Shown here one piece after another: positions 51,461 to 64,000 of a DNA stretch of 64,000 nt. A program made the position numbers and the translations under genes. The DNA lies in assembly GCF_001949145.1 (NCBI RefSeq), contig NW_019091579.1, positions 420,118 through 484,117 on the forward strand, written 5' to 3'. Source of the DNA: Acanthaster planci (lineage: Eukaryota; Echinodermata; Asteroidea; Valvatida; Acanthasteridae). Within the stretch, counting starts at the first letter, position 1. Every line of letters begins with the position of its first letter. The notes under the pieces are model-generated. The model had not been told where the DNA came from. It saw nothing but the letters and a program-made list of their open reading frames with translations, and searched no databases.

Positions 51461-52231
51461 CACTATAAAACCCAAGAACGTTTGACGTGTTTATAAACTA
51501 ACCACATTGAACATTTGAACACGCGGTGTGTTTAGACGTCAACGTGTTTATCATCGGGACATAACACGCCCATTTATTGCGGCTTAAAAACGTGAATTCC
51601 ATGCTTTTCCGCCAGTACTCTTTAGAGCCGATGAAATTCAAATCTCATAAAAGTGGTTCGTTTAAGCTGACATAACGCATAATGATTGGATGCAGAGGGG
51701 ATTGTCACTTGGTTCTCACACCAAAAATAAACACCGTGTTTAGCAATCTATCCAGTTGTACCATTAAGCGTTTAAGACGTACGACTAGGCACATACGCTG
51801 AATGTACACGCACCTGTATGCGCACTTCGATCTCTTTCGCGTCCCCCGCACGTCTGCTAGGTTTTTTAAGTGCAGAGAAATGGTGGGGGTTGGTGGGGGA
51901 TAGGGTGTTGAACCCCCCCCCACACACACACACTCACACATCTTTGTGGTGAGCAAAAACTTGAAGCGGATTGTAAAGAATTTTTCAGACTTCCATCTAC
52001 TAAAAAGCGTTCAATATCATTCAAAAAAGGGAAAACGGGTTTATAATTGAAAAAGTGTTTAAAAACCTGAAATACGCTAAACACATCATAACATACGTTG
52101 CATTTATTAAATAAGACAGTGTGTTCAGCATGTAAACATGTCGTATGTGTTTATTTAATAAACGTTTAAAAAGTGTTACAGATTTGCTAATTAATTTGCG
52201 TTTAGAAGTTAAACGCTTACGTTTTACAGTG
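51461..52231. mobile_element. 771-bp TA-flanked element with CACTRTAAAAC ends
   Basis: CACTATAAAAC at 51461 faces GTTTTACAGTG at 52221-52231, and TA flanks both ends, as expected from a TA target duplication (Tc1/mariner-type insertion; other families are possible). Both ends carry GTTTAAC/GTGTTTA words. The interior holds a C-run and CA microsatellite (about 51911-51940) and no transposase. Confidence 0.6.
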
Positions 52232-54552
52232 TATAATTTTAAAAAAATGTATTTTGAACCGTCCCCTCAGAAAGAACAATTACGCAGTACTGAGTGCATT
52301 GCAGAATCTTCAGTCGAGTTTTACTTTTCAAAATTCTACTCGTTTTGATGCCAATGCAAAAGTGTCACGTGATTTTTAGCAATTCACCAGACATCAAAAA
52401 CTAGAGGAAATCGCATCAAACTGCTGAGCCTATAGTCGTGAAGGAAGAAGTGCTGACAGAGTGCACCGCTGGCTTTGTGGGAAACAAGATTGATTGTTAC
52501 TGTTTTATTTTAGTAGACGAACATCAGGAAATTTTGTTTTTCTAATTACTGCGTTGCTGGCACAGTTTCTAAATTGTCTTGGAAACACTCATTCGCGTGA
52601 AGTAAATAGTAAATCAGAAAACAGTTTTGCGGGCATTTTGAGAAACTGAGGGAGCTTCAGCCCATCGTAAATGCACTTGATGTTGTGCCATCTCGAGATG
52701 ACCCGAAGCTGTCAGTATCTGGTGATATATCATAAACAATTGATGCAGCTTGTTTAGACGATGTTTATTTTTGGAATTTGACAGATTCCAACATGTCACT
52801 CCAATACGAATAAAATTGAATGCAGTTTACTTCAGGCAGATGGAGAAAGGAGTTATAATGAAAGAGATTACAGTTAGGAAACTACAATCCCATTTGCACA
52901 TTTCCATACGTATGAGAATTTTACATTTCTTTCCTTCTGACAAGTATAAAATCGTAAACAGAAACTGTGTACACGGAAATGATCGGCACTCTGCCGTTGC
53001 ACTTTAAGGTATAGCGAAACGTGGTCGTCTAGAGGGCGCCTACATCTTTTAGCAGTGGCCGATGCAGTTCGCACTCACACAGAGTACAGTGAGAAACCCG
53101 ATCGGACTACCCACCACTGTTAATAAAGGAAGCTTTTACAGCAAAATGCCACAGTTTTGAGCCTGCTGATTCTAGGATCCTTACTTACTAAACAACTTCA
53201 GCATTATTTTGTGTTGTCATGGGTAGCGTTGTGTTGGCTTACGTAGTTTGCTGGGTAAGGAAAAGGTTTAGGAATGTGAGTGTCCACGATTCAAGTCCCA
53301 GAGATTTCTTTTTCTCGATTTCATTTTTTTCAGGCTGTTTCTTGTTGGGAAGGATAAAATTTCTAAGATTATTATCATAAGCCCAACTCTGAAGCCTTAA
53401 AGATTGTTTGTTTTATTCAAGGGAAAAAAGCGCTCACTTTATCGCGTTATCGACTTGAGCCCTCTTCATCATCGCGGGACCCATTCAACAGAATACTGTA
53501 ATATATTACTTCTATGCTTCAAAATCTTGGCATTTTGTTGTAAAAGCCCCGTAGACGCATGGAGTGAGTCAGACTATTTTAATTTTACCTCTTTTTTGTT
53601 TTTCGTTTTTTCTTCGTGTTTTTGTGTTGCTTATCTGCTTAAAATTTCCCCTCTTCACTTATCATCAAATCCAATTAGGTCTGCAGATTTCTTATGACTT
53701 TCATTTTACAGCTATTTTTGCAATTGTGCGACACATGCATTTCGAGGTATTTTTTTTTCAAATCAGGTTTTGATTTAGTCCACGTCGTGGCGTATCTGCC
53801 GTGGGCAAATTCTCAGACGTCGCTCAACTTTTCGACAGTTAGCAATTTAAGTCACATTTTTGTTGATAAACTCTTCTCCCTCCATAATTTCGTATCCTTT
53901 TAATTTTTGCTTCGCTCGCCGAGCGCAATCTGCGGCTAATCTGGAGTCCTATTTCGCCCAACCACTGCCCCTATAGTGGATTCCACACATGAAAATCATC
54001 TTTCTCAGTTCACTCTGAAAGTCATACGACTCACACAATCATGCATGACTTTGAAATAATGATAACAATAAATCCTTCGTTGAATAGCTGTCATAGTGAG
54101 ATTTATCCTTTCAGGGAAGTATCTCAGCCGAGGTTAATTGATAGCGCTATCAATCGTCATTTCTAAGACCATCTCGGAGCTAGGTATGCACTCTATTTAT
54201 TAGCTTTATAAACAGCGAAGCAAACAGAGATACGGTACCTCAGGAGAGGATCGGGGTTCCATTTGATTCCGGTCGGTTGAGTGATGACTTATTAACAACA
54301 CCGTATGTTGTATAAACTTGTGCAGGGGAAGGGTTAAATGGGAACCCAGGCCTTTTTGTCCGTCTGTCATCGTTATCGTTCTTCGATCATTTCAAGGTTT
54401 CTTTTCTTCATTAAAAGATGAGCCTTCCTTCTCTTGCTTTGTTGTAAAATACGTACACTGATAGCGATGCAGCCGAGTTTTAAACTGAGGCTCATATTTC
54501 TTGAGGGGAGTTTTGATCATTGATAAACAGAATGCAGCCCAACTATAACAAA

Positions 54553-54710
54553 GGGCGGATCCAGGATTTTCAGAAGGGGGGGGCACAAACGTGGAGGGTC
54601 AAATGCGAACATGCAGGCGAAACACATAAATGCAATTGAGCCAATGTAAAATTCATTGTCATACTGGCGGTTGGGATGGAGGGGGGGCGGTGCGTCCCCC
54701 TCTAAATCCC
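54553..54710. mobile_element. Second GGGCGGATCCAG-ended element
   Basis: The left end GGGCGGATCCAGGA matches the element at 2276 and is followed by a run of G. The right end, CCCCCTCTAAATCCC at about 54696-54710, is a decayed inverted copy. No coding capacity. Confidence 0.45.
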
Positions 54711-57449
54711 ACTGACAACCCAACAAATATGAATCGAGCCCAGCTGGGCCCCACCGTATTGAGCTGGGTAAAACCGAACTCCAAATCAGTCAGTCATTTT
54801 GACGCCGCCCGATTCAACACATCACGATCCGACCAAAGCGGAATGACTCGATTATAATTCCTTGTGTCTCTCTGATTCGAGAGTTTTGAATCTCTCAGAA
54901 CTTCACGGAAGACGATTTATATTCATATGAAGTGAAATTTCAATTTAGTGCACACTCTGCAGTCGAAAAAACAAAGAGAATTTTTGTTGCGTGTTTTCGA
55001 TGGATTTATACTCCATTTCATTATACATGTTATAAATTGGTGCTAATCTTGATTGGCTCTCCTTTTGTACTGTAATTAGTAAGTTTGGTTATTTTCCAAA
55101 TTATCTTGTGCAATTTCTCATAAAGATTTGCCCAACTCATTTGAGGGGTCTTGCGATCAACAACGAGAATCAAATTTTCGAGAGGGGGAAATTGTTTTTG
55201 GTGACTCCAAAAATTGGAAATTTATTAATAGATACCTTAATAGCCTCTCTGAGTGTGAGACTCCCCACTTTTGAAAGGAAGTGACTCAGTCCCCAATAAG
55301 CGCCTTTTCGTCGTTATTTTACCCCATAAAAATCTCCTTCGGGAAACCGTGGAACCCAACCCCCCCCCATCCGCTAATAGTGATTAACTGTTCGAAGCAG
55401 GCATGCATGCGCAAAGACGAATCAAAGCGTTCTGCGTCGAGAATTCTGGACTACAAATTGACTGACCAAGTCTCTTTAAAGAGAATACCGTTAATCATGG
55501 CTAATTCAAAGCATACATATCTTCGGCCATCCAAGTTAGGAGTGCAAGGCATCATCTCTATTAGTCACGCCGATACGACTAACAACATGTTCCCGGGTTC
55601 ATCATGGATCATTCTCATGTTGCATCTCTCGCCAGTGGTCGGCCCTTACTAAATCAAATTAAAGGTATAAATTTACTGACCTGGATAAAACGAATATTTT
55701 TATGCTGTGCCGTATTTTATTCTGCGGCACCAAACATTAGTTTTCATGAATTCATTTATGTTTGTTATAATAAAACATATGAATCACATTTTATAATGTT
55801 TAGTCAACAACTCATATTTTTGCACTTTCATCCTCCGTCTATGTCTCCATCTGCAAGTTGCTTTCGCTTGCTGGTTCGTCGGAAAGTTGTTAGTCACATG
55901 TTTACTAATAAATTCGGTTGCAAATAATAATTAACGTCATGAAACTATCGCAGAAGAACGTGGCCGACGCTATATAAGTTGTTATTATAATTTGAGGCAT
56001 AAGTAATGTACTTCACGTCAGAAGGATGCTGGATGTGAATTGAGACACATCGACTTGAAAATAATTACTGCACATAATAAGCAGGAAAGTCGCTGTCCGA
56101 ATCCTGGAAAGCCTGTATTGCTTAACTGTGCACTTCGTTTAGTCACCACATAGAAGCCTTGGAGACGCCTATAAGCCTACTTGTAGAACTTCATTAGCCC
56201 AGATGGGCAAAATAAGGTATTCTTTGAAGTATGATAGAGGGATATTTCTCATTCGCCTTTGTCTCTGACTTGCATCGCCGTTTTCAAAGCGCGGTGCATC
56301 ACATGCAGTCAAGCGTGAAATTGCAGCCATCCTTAATGGCTGCCATTGCCTCCACATATAATCATCCAAATCACCCACAAAATCAATGCATAAATGTAAG
56401 TGTAATGTAACCGAAGTAAACAGTCAGATTACTGGAAGTCCATTAAGGTTGTTGAAGGAAGAAAGGTGGTACAAGTTAATGAGTAATCAAGAGTTATTAC
56501 ACCCTTGAAATAAAACGTGCACGTATCTAACATTGTAACAGCTTTTACAGACCGCTCCTTTCAGAAACATGCTCAAGCCGCACTATAGTCAAAGAATTCC
56601 CCCCGCACACATTAGTTGCTCTCATTCAATAAGGTATTACTTTGAGATAGCATGTTAATAGTCACATTACGGAAATCTACACTGGTAGATGGGTTAAGAA
56701 AGGAACAGGTTAATTAACGAGCGGTATCATTACTGCACTAAACCGTTATTGTCATCAAAATGGTCGTGTTGACCTGCAAAGTCTACGAAAAGGATGTTAT
56801 TCATCCTCTAGTGTCACGAATTTTAATGGAACTGCTCGCCAGTTCCTTTAATTCAAACTCCCTTGATCTCCACGGAAAGCCGTTTGACGTTTCGACAGCC
56901 ACGCAAACAGCACTGTCTTATAGACTCCGTTTTACATAGCAAATCCTTTTCCTGGAGATCACCAATCCCAAAGGACTCGATGCATGGAAACATTGGGGTT
57001 AGCGATAAGATACGGAATTATCTCAATGAAAAATTGCATGAATTCAGTGACGCAATGGGGCACAGGTTACCGTGCCCATGGCCCGCAAAAGGTAATGCCA
57101 AACCCCTAATCTCGCTTAGAATTTAGAGAAGACACAAAAGCCTTCTTTGCTTATTTAAAAATGTATTTGTTGTTTCAAATAGAAGCAGAGTGTCCCTCTC
57201 AACACTGAACTATTATTAAGTCTCTCTGTCTCTTACCTTTATGCAGATTTTTCCCTATAGTTACGTGGACTGCTTAGAGACCTGCAGCGCCGGGTTGTGG
57301 AACTTTACAAAATGTAATAGTTAAATTGGAAGTATGCTTGTAGGTTCGTCATGTTGTTTCAACCTGACGATTATCTATTCTATTGAAGTACGTGCAATGG
57401 CCTTGACTGGGAGCACTTTGCATCTGTATAATATCTGGACACGACACTT

Positions 57450-57735
57450 TACGCCAGATGATTGAGGGACTACGGCCCTATATGGAAACCGACACGACGG
57501 CCACAACACACGATACGAGTCTGACAGCAAACGAGTGCGTGTTCTGAGCGCCATTTAGACTGTAGCTCCAGGCAAATCGTATACCTGCTTATCTCCCAGG
57601 CCAAGAATGTCAAAACAGGAAGAGCTCCGTAGGGGGAAATGCGTGCCGTACCCCCCGGACCGCGTGCATCCTCTCCGCTGACGGACCTTGCCACGCGGTC
57701 GGTCGGTCGGTCGCTCGGGTGTCACAGCGGCGCTA
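57450..57735. promoter_or_regulatory. GC- and CpG-rich patch, possible promoter of the receptor
   Basis: Base composition changes sharply here: many CG dinucleotides and four GGTC/CGGT units (57697-57712). It lies about 8 kb upstream of the receptor ATG on the minus strand, where an untranslated first exon is expected. Nothing else ties it to transcription, so this is inference from composition and position. Confidence 0.25.
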
Positions 57736-60424
57736 TGTTATTTTTTGCCCCGTATCCCGTGCTGCGCTGCAACCGGCAGCAACTCCTCTGCGCCAAAGTA
57801 TGATGCCACGGTCGGATCCGGTATGATGCGACGAGTGCATTTCGTGTGTATTGTAGAAATGTGAAGAAACAGTAACCTTTGGGGAGAAAAATGACAAGGG
57901 AAAAAAATTCTACGTGCCAAATGAAAGAGAAGTTATAACAATTCTATATCAAGCTCTATGAACTGCAAAATACTCACCTCTGAATCATCTGCCAGAAAAC
58001 TCTATCTTTTTTCGGATTTCCCGAGTTCTATCATAGAAAAGGAAGATAAATTATCCTCCCACGAGCAACATATACTGGCAGTACATGTAACGACAAATTC
58101 TTACTTTCAATCTTTCCTAAAATTCATCCAAACTATTATAATAGAATCCCATCACTACCCTTAAAAATATTCTGAACCTTCTTGTGTTCATAAATATGGC
58201 CATGAAGAACGTGCCCGTATATTTTGAAGACGACGCTCACAAAAATCTGAAAGCAACGCAACAGTGAAAAGCAGCGAACCGCCGCGCAATCATCAATGAT
58301 TGCGTGCAGTGCGTGCCGTGTGCAGTAGACCGTATACGGCTGACCTTATCAAGGTAGCAGCAACTAAAACGAACAATGACTCATGAGCGTACAGCACAAA
58401 AAGCACCTCAAGGAACTGTCAAATTTGTCTCCAAGAAATGGGGGATTTAAAAAAAATTCCTACTATTATTAGTGTTGCCTGCATACATTCTATATGTGTT
58501 CACACTTCGCTTAATGTATTTCATGAAAATTCTCAAGGGGTTTTTCGATGTGCCCCATCCATAAATTTCAGTAACACAGATAATGTAGAAGCATCTCAAG
58601 GTAAAGGTTACACACTGTGGCATGACCATGTCTCTACAAAGTGACAGAAGGATTTAAAGTTGAATTGTGTTGAAGTCCAATAATCATTTCCACCATCAAT
58701 GTTGACCTTGTCAACTTAGAAACAAAAAACTTAAATGAGGAAAAATCAAGGCAAATACGGTAACCACCGACTTCACGTTTGAACAAATATCTCCATTTTT
58801 ATCAAATTTACAGCCAACATGCATGACGTCATTCTTGCAAGAAACCACACAAATGTCTCTGCAGATTCATTCACGCAGAAGTGAAATCCTGCCGTTGGTT
58901 TCTCGTAATTTTGCAGGCGGTCGTTTGAGATCGACAGGAACACGTTTGTAATGATACTCGAGAGGCATAACGGCTCTTTTCGCTTTAGTTGGTGAAGTAT
59001 TTCACCCAAGAAGCATGAAATGAGAATTCTGAAAAACTGAAAACTTTTTGCAAATAATGAAATTACATGATTTCTTTAATCCGCAAAAACTCAAAACTAG
59101 GGCGGTAACCGAGTTGATTATTTTGGCCTATGCTACCCAGAAATGGGTAGTTGTACTATTATCATTGTTCATTTAGTTGGTTTACTTAGATAACTTTCAG
59201 TTTTTATTGTCTTGAAAATATGTCCATAATATTAGTTTGAAACTAGCGTCGAGTACAATGTCACATGGCATGTGTAGGTTCGTAACCCTGCTCAACAACT
59301 GTACAAAAGCGTCGTTGTTGAGGACTACGCGCCTGAGGGCGTGTGTCATGTATTGCAACAGCGTTTCTAATGTGTCGATCTGTCACGTATAATTTATACA
59401 ACAGTGTTCATTATTGAGTTTCATATCACAGAGAAGCAGTTATTTCCTGCTGCGCTGTCACTTCGTAATAAGCTTGACAGGCAATACGAAAATAATACTT
59501 CAGGCCGGTTCATACCTCGGGCGAATATGAACAAGAATGCAAATATGTGACTGCAGACAAAATATTCGAGTTCCGAATTCGTAAAAGTTGAGCAGAACTG
59601 AACTATAGCGAAATTTCGCTGCATTTTTTTTCGTGACGTGAAATTCGCTTTACACTTTCGTATTGATATGAAGTATGACCGGCCATCAATGCGTTTCTTT
59701 TTCTCGCTATCTACCTGCACCCGTGCACGTTGTTTATAATACATGAACTCCTCTTAGGGTACATCATGACATCACTCCCTATAGCTCTTGAGTGAATGAA
59801 TACCGGTCTCGGCCAACGCCCGCAACATCTGATGTAACGCGCGCGTGCAAATTATTCTACCTTGGCCCTTGCGCACCTGCAACGACAACGGAGTCGCTGA
59901 ACCTGCAGCGAATTAATGGACGAAAATTTACCAAGTAAACTGTGACGACTTGTGGGTCGATTTCGGTGATTTCAGTTGACCATGCTGCAATACTAAACAT
60001 GGAGGACGGCCTTATCAACTGCCTCAGGAAGATTCTGGCAAGAATCTAATGCGGCTTTCGTTAGATTTTATCCCCCAGAGAACATTAAAAGGAGGCAAAA
60101 GGAAAGAAATAGACTACCACATGCGCACTTTTTACAGGACATGCGCGACAGGACAGACATTTGTTCAACTAGTCACAGGCATCGGCGGGAAAGAGATTTG
60201 TCATAAACTGTCCGATTCGTTAACCAAGTTAATGGTTCCATACAAGAGCAGGCATTATAGCCATTGTTTTGAGGGGGTGGCTCTGTTATGGGGCGAGGGT
60301 ACATTTAGGTGATTCTTACATGCTCTTGGAAGGAAGGCAAATCACTATTTGTCCCATTTTCTTGTTTTCAGTCATCGGACAGAGCTACAGGGCCTTTGAC
60401 GTTGTACACTGATGCCATTCGCAT

Positions 60425-60995
60425 GATCAAACTGCATTGCCACATTAAGCAAAAGCTCGCTAACCTGTTGAGTTAAAACGGCGGAATTGTTTTGGTTTTG
60501 CTTCAAGTCTCCATGAAAATTGGTTTTTCTGTATCGTTCGTTAATCACAGAATGTCGGTCAACAAACTTTTTGTCAGTGAACAAAATCTCAGAAGGAGCA
60601 AACTCACGGAGAGAGAACTGATGAAGAAACTTTCTCAGTGTTACAGTGAGTCACATTTTACGTTTATGATATCTGAAAAAGCTGGTAGAGTGATCCGTGT
60701 CTAAAGTGACGTCATAGCAACTGTAGTCTCACGCACTAGGACAAATGACATGGAATGATAAGTAGTAAGAAAACGCAGTTTTACACAATATTATCCAAAA
60801 CTATGGGCCCTCTTATAACATTCCGTTCTGTAGTGTAAGTCGTTGCACTAAAGCTTGAACTTTGAATCCAATTTTAAAACACGGCAGAATTATTTAGGAC
60901 TTTGGCTTGGTCAATGTTCCTTGAAAAGTGTGATTCTCTGCATCGTATGTTTATCACAGAATTTCGGTCAAGAAACTATGTCGACGCATTTTTAT
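60425..60995 (+). repeat. Diverged tandem duplication, period about 402-408 bp
   Basis: AAAACGGCGGAATTG at 60475 with TTAATCACAGAATGTCGGTC and AACAAACT recurs 402 bp later as AAAACACGGCAGAATT at 60877 with TTATCACAGAATTTCGGTCA and AGAAACT. Flanking words (CATTGCCACATTAAG, GTTGCACTAAAG) are also repeated, and a third partial start is near 61023-61060. No protein recognised. Confidence 0.5.
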
Positions 60996-63900
60996 CCTAA
61001 ACTAAAAATAAATAAATGCTGTCTTATGACATTTACCCCCATTCTGAAGTGTAGATCATTGCACAGAATGTTCCTAAGTCTAGTTTTCGAATTCTGGCCC
61101 CTCTGCATTAAACTTCAACATTTCAAACACGTCGAACATCGAAGTTGAATTTAACCAATTTAAGAACCCGATAGAACATTCTCCGTCTTAAGCTACTCTT
61201 CCGATAATTCGATACAACGCAATTCACAAAAAGAAGGAAAATATTATTCTGTCTCCAAAAAGTCAACGGAAATTGTTCTAAAAAGCAGTTCAAGGGGCTT
61301 TTGAAAAATGATAGTATGAATCAATCTCTTCTTGTGGCAAAAGTTCACGTTCAAATGATTGACTGTAAAATTTGATTTACAGAAATAAGGGACCTGACTT
61401 CAAAACAGAAGGGTGTATACATGACACATATTGTACAGAAAATCTTTGATAGCCTGACCTATCAGGCAACTCTTGCGAGATGTACATTACCTACACGAGA
61501 TAATGTTTGACCGATCAACCTAGTAGAGTGTATGCAGGCTACCTTGCTACATCGTCTTGATTAAAATTCCTCGACAATGATGGTAATGGACGCTTACTGT
61601 TCGCACCGAAATAACCATGTCAGTTTCAATCCTGTGCCACTTAGAATGAGGACAGTGGGGAACCTGTCCCCAAATTGGTGGCACGTGCCATGGCGCGGCG
61701 CATGCGGTGGCGGAAGTCGATTTATAGGGATCTTCTCCACGGTAGGCCGAAAACTAGAATACCTACAGAAAAGTGCCTTTTTTATCAAGAGCACGAGAAA
61801 TCAGTCTTCGGGTTTTCTTACCGCGCAACTATTCAAACCTCACCCCATGCCCTTACCTCCCCTGACTTCTGTGCACTCCTCTAACTGCGGGATACTTGCA
61901 GCGCCTTTTTGTAGTCCCATGGCAACGGAGAGATTGATCCATCATCCGAAAGGCGGCCGTCTTCCGCGGAGTGGCATTTTCCCTCGTAATGAAATTTAGC
62001 CAGGGAATGTGCTGCATTCTGCTTTACTTCACGTGGGCTTGTTCACAGAGTGCGGGACCAATACTTTTCTTCAACTCCCATGAAAAAAAAATTTAGAAAA
62101 ACCACGGGCTCGAAAACAAAGTAAGCGAACGGGCGTGGCACTGAGAGATATAAGCGCATAAGGGACCAACTTTGATAGCTTTTATTGCAGGGTGATTTTG
62201 AGCGAGTAAATATAGTTCCTGGAATCGACGATAAATGAAGAAAACCATTTTAAATCGACACCATATCAGCTGCAAAAACCATTAGAAATCGCTCTCTAAT
62301 ACTGTTAACACCAGTACCAAAACGTATATCATGTTAATATTATAATATATTGATTCATGTCCCTATAGGTGCAACGTATTGAAAATGAAGGAATTTTTAA
62401 TTTACATCGATTTTGAAATTTTTCTCTCAACTATATTACATACAGGCCCCCCCATTATGGAGAAACTGAACTGGCAATATCAGAGTGTACTTACTGTTTC
62501 AATTTTCGGTTCGCTATTGAAGTGTCGCTGACGTGGAACTCAGCACCATACCGCTCGAGGCCTGTGCCCCCCGTGTGCACACATCGCTCAGAAATTAAGG
62601 AGGGAAAATAATCCGATGAAAGTTCGCCTTGTTGATATTTTATTTGGGCCATTCCCCTTCCAGAAAATGAGGGTCCCATTTGCCCCCCTCCCCGGCAAAA
62701 TATACCCCAGGTACGCCATTTTCTTTGCAAATAAGGAGCAGCATGATATAGAAATGTTCCGTTTGAGTGTTAGATAAACATTAATATGCAAGGCAAACCT
62801 TTGCAAACGGCTGCCTCCAGAAATCCTGCGGTGTGTTCACTCCCCAACCCTGGATGATTGGCACATGAATTAGTAAACATTGCATGTACATTTACAAAAT
62901 GCTACCACGTGTGGCAATGACCAAAATGCAGTCTTCAGTCATTGCAAAAATTATTGTAATCGCAATGAATTATGAACCACTTTTCCATGAATTATCATTA
63001 ACCAGAACCACTCATCTTTCCCAGATGGTTATGCTGTCCAATTATTTTTTTAATAAAATGCATTAGATGAAGACCCCAATTTTGTCTTCATTCTGTGAAT
63101 TTTCCTGGGTGCACTGACTGCAGATGGTTAAGCTGTCAGCATTATTATAACACGTGCATCATAAGACAACAAATGATATTTAATTTTTGGCATTTCAACT
63201 GCCGGTCTTGCACACTAAATGTCTATGGGGTTATAATACGAATTTCTATTTTGGCGAGGGCGTAAATAAATTGAAAGCTACACATAGCTTTTAAGGGAAG
63301 CGTAAGGTCATTTTTATTACTGCGGGAGAATAACACACAATGTGTTTTCTGACGAAGAAATAGGGATTCGTAGCCTTAAGCCTGTCCTGTAATGTAAGAG
63401 CCGTCTGTGGGAAATCTATTTAATGTAATGCCCTTGTTTTGTTTCTACACAGGTGGGCACTCAAATTAATATGCGCGATCGATGCAGCTTTGCTCAGACA
63501 GACAATGTTTGGCACGGGACTATAGACCATCCAAGGTCGCGTATCAGATAAGACGACAAGCTGATTGACTCGAGACTAGCTGGACGCAATTGGCGACGGG
63601 AAGTGTTGTACATATGGAGAATTTGCAAGTGTAGGAAGAACGCCCCTGTCGACGAATATGGACGGGGGTTGAGGCGGGTGCTATGCGCTTGCGCAGATGC
63701 AGCAGCTGGACATGTTAGAAAAAACGGCGGAAAACACAGCTGAACCAACAGCTGTAGGCCTATAGGAGACGGACTCGTTTACGTCGTTGCGTTTTGGAAA
63801 AAAGAACGCTTCGTATACTTCCTTGAGAGAGAAACTGACGCGGTTAGAATGACTTTTACCATAGCGGCCAGTGGAAAACATTTGCCCCTTTCAATTCGTT

Positions 63901-64000
63901 ATCCTTGACGTTACACGATGCCTTACCGATAAATCCTATATTAACCTCGCGGACAAAAGAATAACGGTTTACAAACCACGGACGTTAAAATGTAAATTTC

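Larger units (their letters stand above)
49361..64000. other. Upstream flank of the receptor coding region
   Basis: No coding exon of a known protein is visible. The region includes a TA-flanked 771-bp element (51461-52231), a GGATCC-ended element (54553-54710), a GC-rich patch (57450-57735) and a diverged tandem duplication (60425-60995). It may include the receptor's non-coding first exon and promoter. The stretches 49500-51450, 52240-54540, 54720-57440, 57740-60390 and 61000-64000 hold no feature I can support. Confidence 0.6.

Noticed and set aside
53220-53310. tRNA-like words (GATTCAAGTCCCAG preceded by GGCTTACGTAG)
   Set aside because: Cannot be folded into a cloverleaf with proper stems; no anticodon arm.
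61577-61999. Plus-strand 140-codon frame
   Set aside because: Irregular composition with no motif; an overlapping plus-strand frame is also open. Chance is the simplest reading.
1-64000. CRISPR arrays, rRNA, intact transposase or reverse transcriptase
   Set aside because: No regularly spaced direct repeats, no rRNA signature, and no YADD/FADD-type or DDE-type coding region seen in any frame.

Overview
The window is animal nuclear DNA. It has low overall GC, almost no long open frames, very large introns with GT..AG borders, and many short inverted-repeat elements. I see no bacterial-style gene packing, rRNA, tRNA, CRISPR array or intact reverse transcriptase. The octamer TAGGCCTA is over-represented and the one recognisable protein resembles invertebrate family members. 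I infer a marine invertebrate, possibly an echinoderm, but the species cannot be fixed from this sequence.

One host gene is convincing. On the minus strand, two exons encode the first 319 residues of a GPR158/GPR179-like class C receptor (metabotropic glycine receptor family). Exon 1 (48483-49254) carries the signal peptide, a Thr/Pro-rich linker and most of the extracellular Cache domain. Exon 2 (9082-9268) carries the end of that domain, including a DGHW..PYYDCGGG signature. Both splice sites are strong and the phases agree across an intron of about 39 kb. The EGF-like segment, seven transmembrane helices and tail are not recognised in the last 9 kb and probably lie beyond coordinate 1. A probable 3' splice site at 49360/49361 implies a separate upstream non-coding exon. 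A GC-rich patch near 57.5 kb is a possible promoter.

Region by region: 1-9081 is presumed intron 2, with a broken RecQ-helicase fragment between inverted repeats at 7.1-8.0 kb. 9269-48482 is intron 1, filled with short mobile elements: four copies of one dispersed family, two adjacent GGGTGCGTTCG-ended elements, a long foldback element, several perfect or near-perfect palindromes, and a two-copy dispersed repeat. 49361-64000 lies upstream of the coding start and holds a 771-bp TA-flanked element, a diverged tandem duplication and GC-rich DNA. Three short unassigned reading frames are listed with low confidence.

I find no clearly new biological system. The observations most worth following are the RecQ fragment enclosed by inverted repeats, the duplicated splice donors at the end of exon 1, a possible cassette exon beside exon 2, and the GC3-rich 57-residue frame at 37.5 kb.
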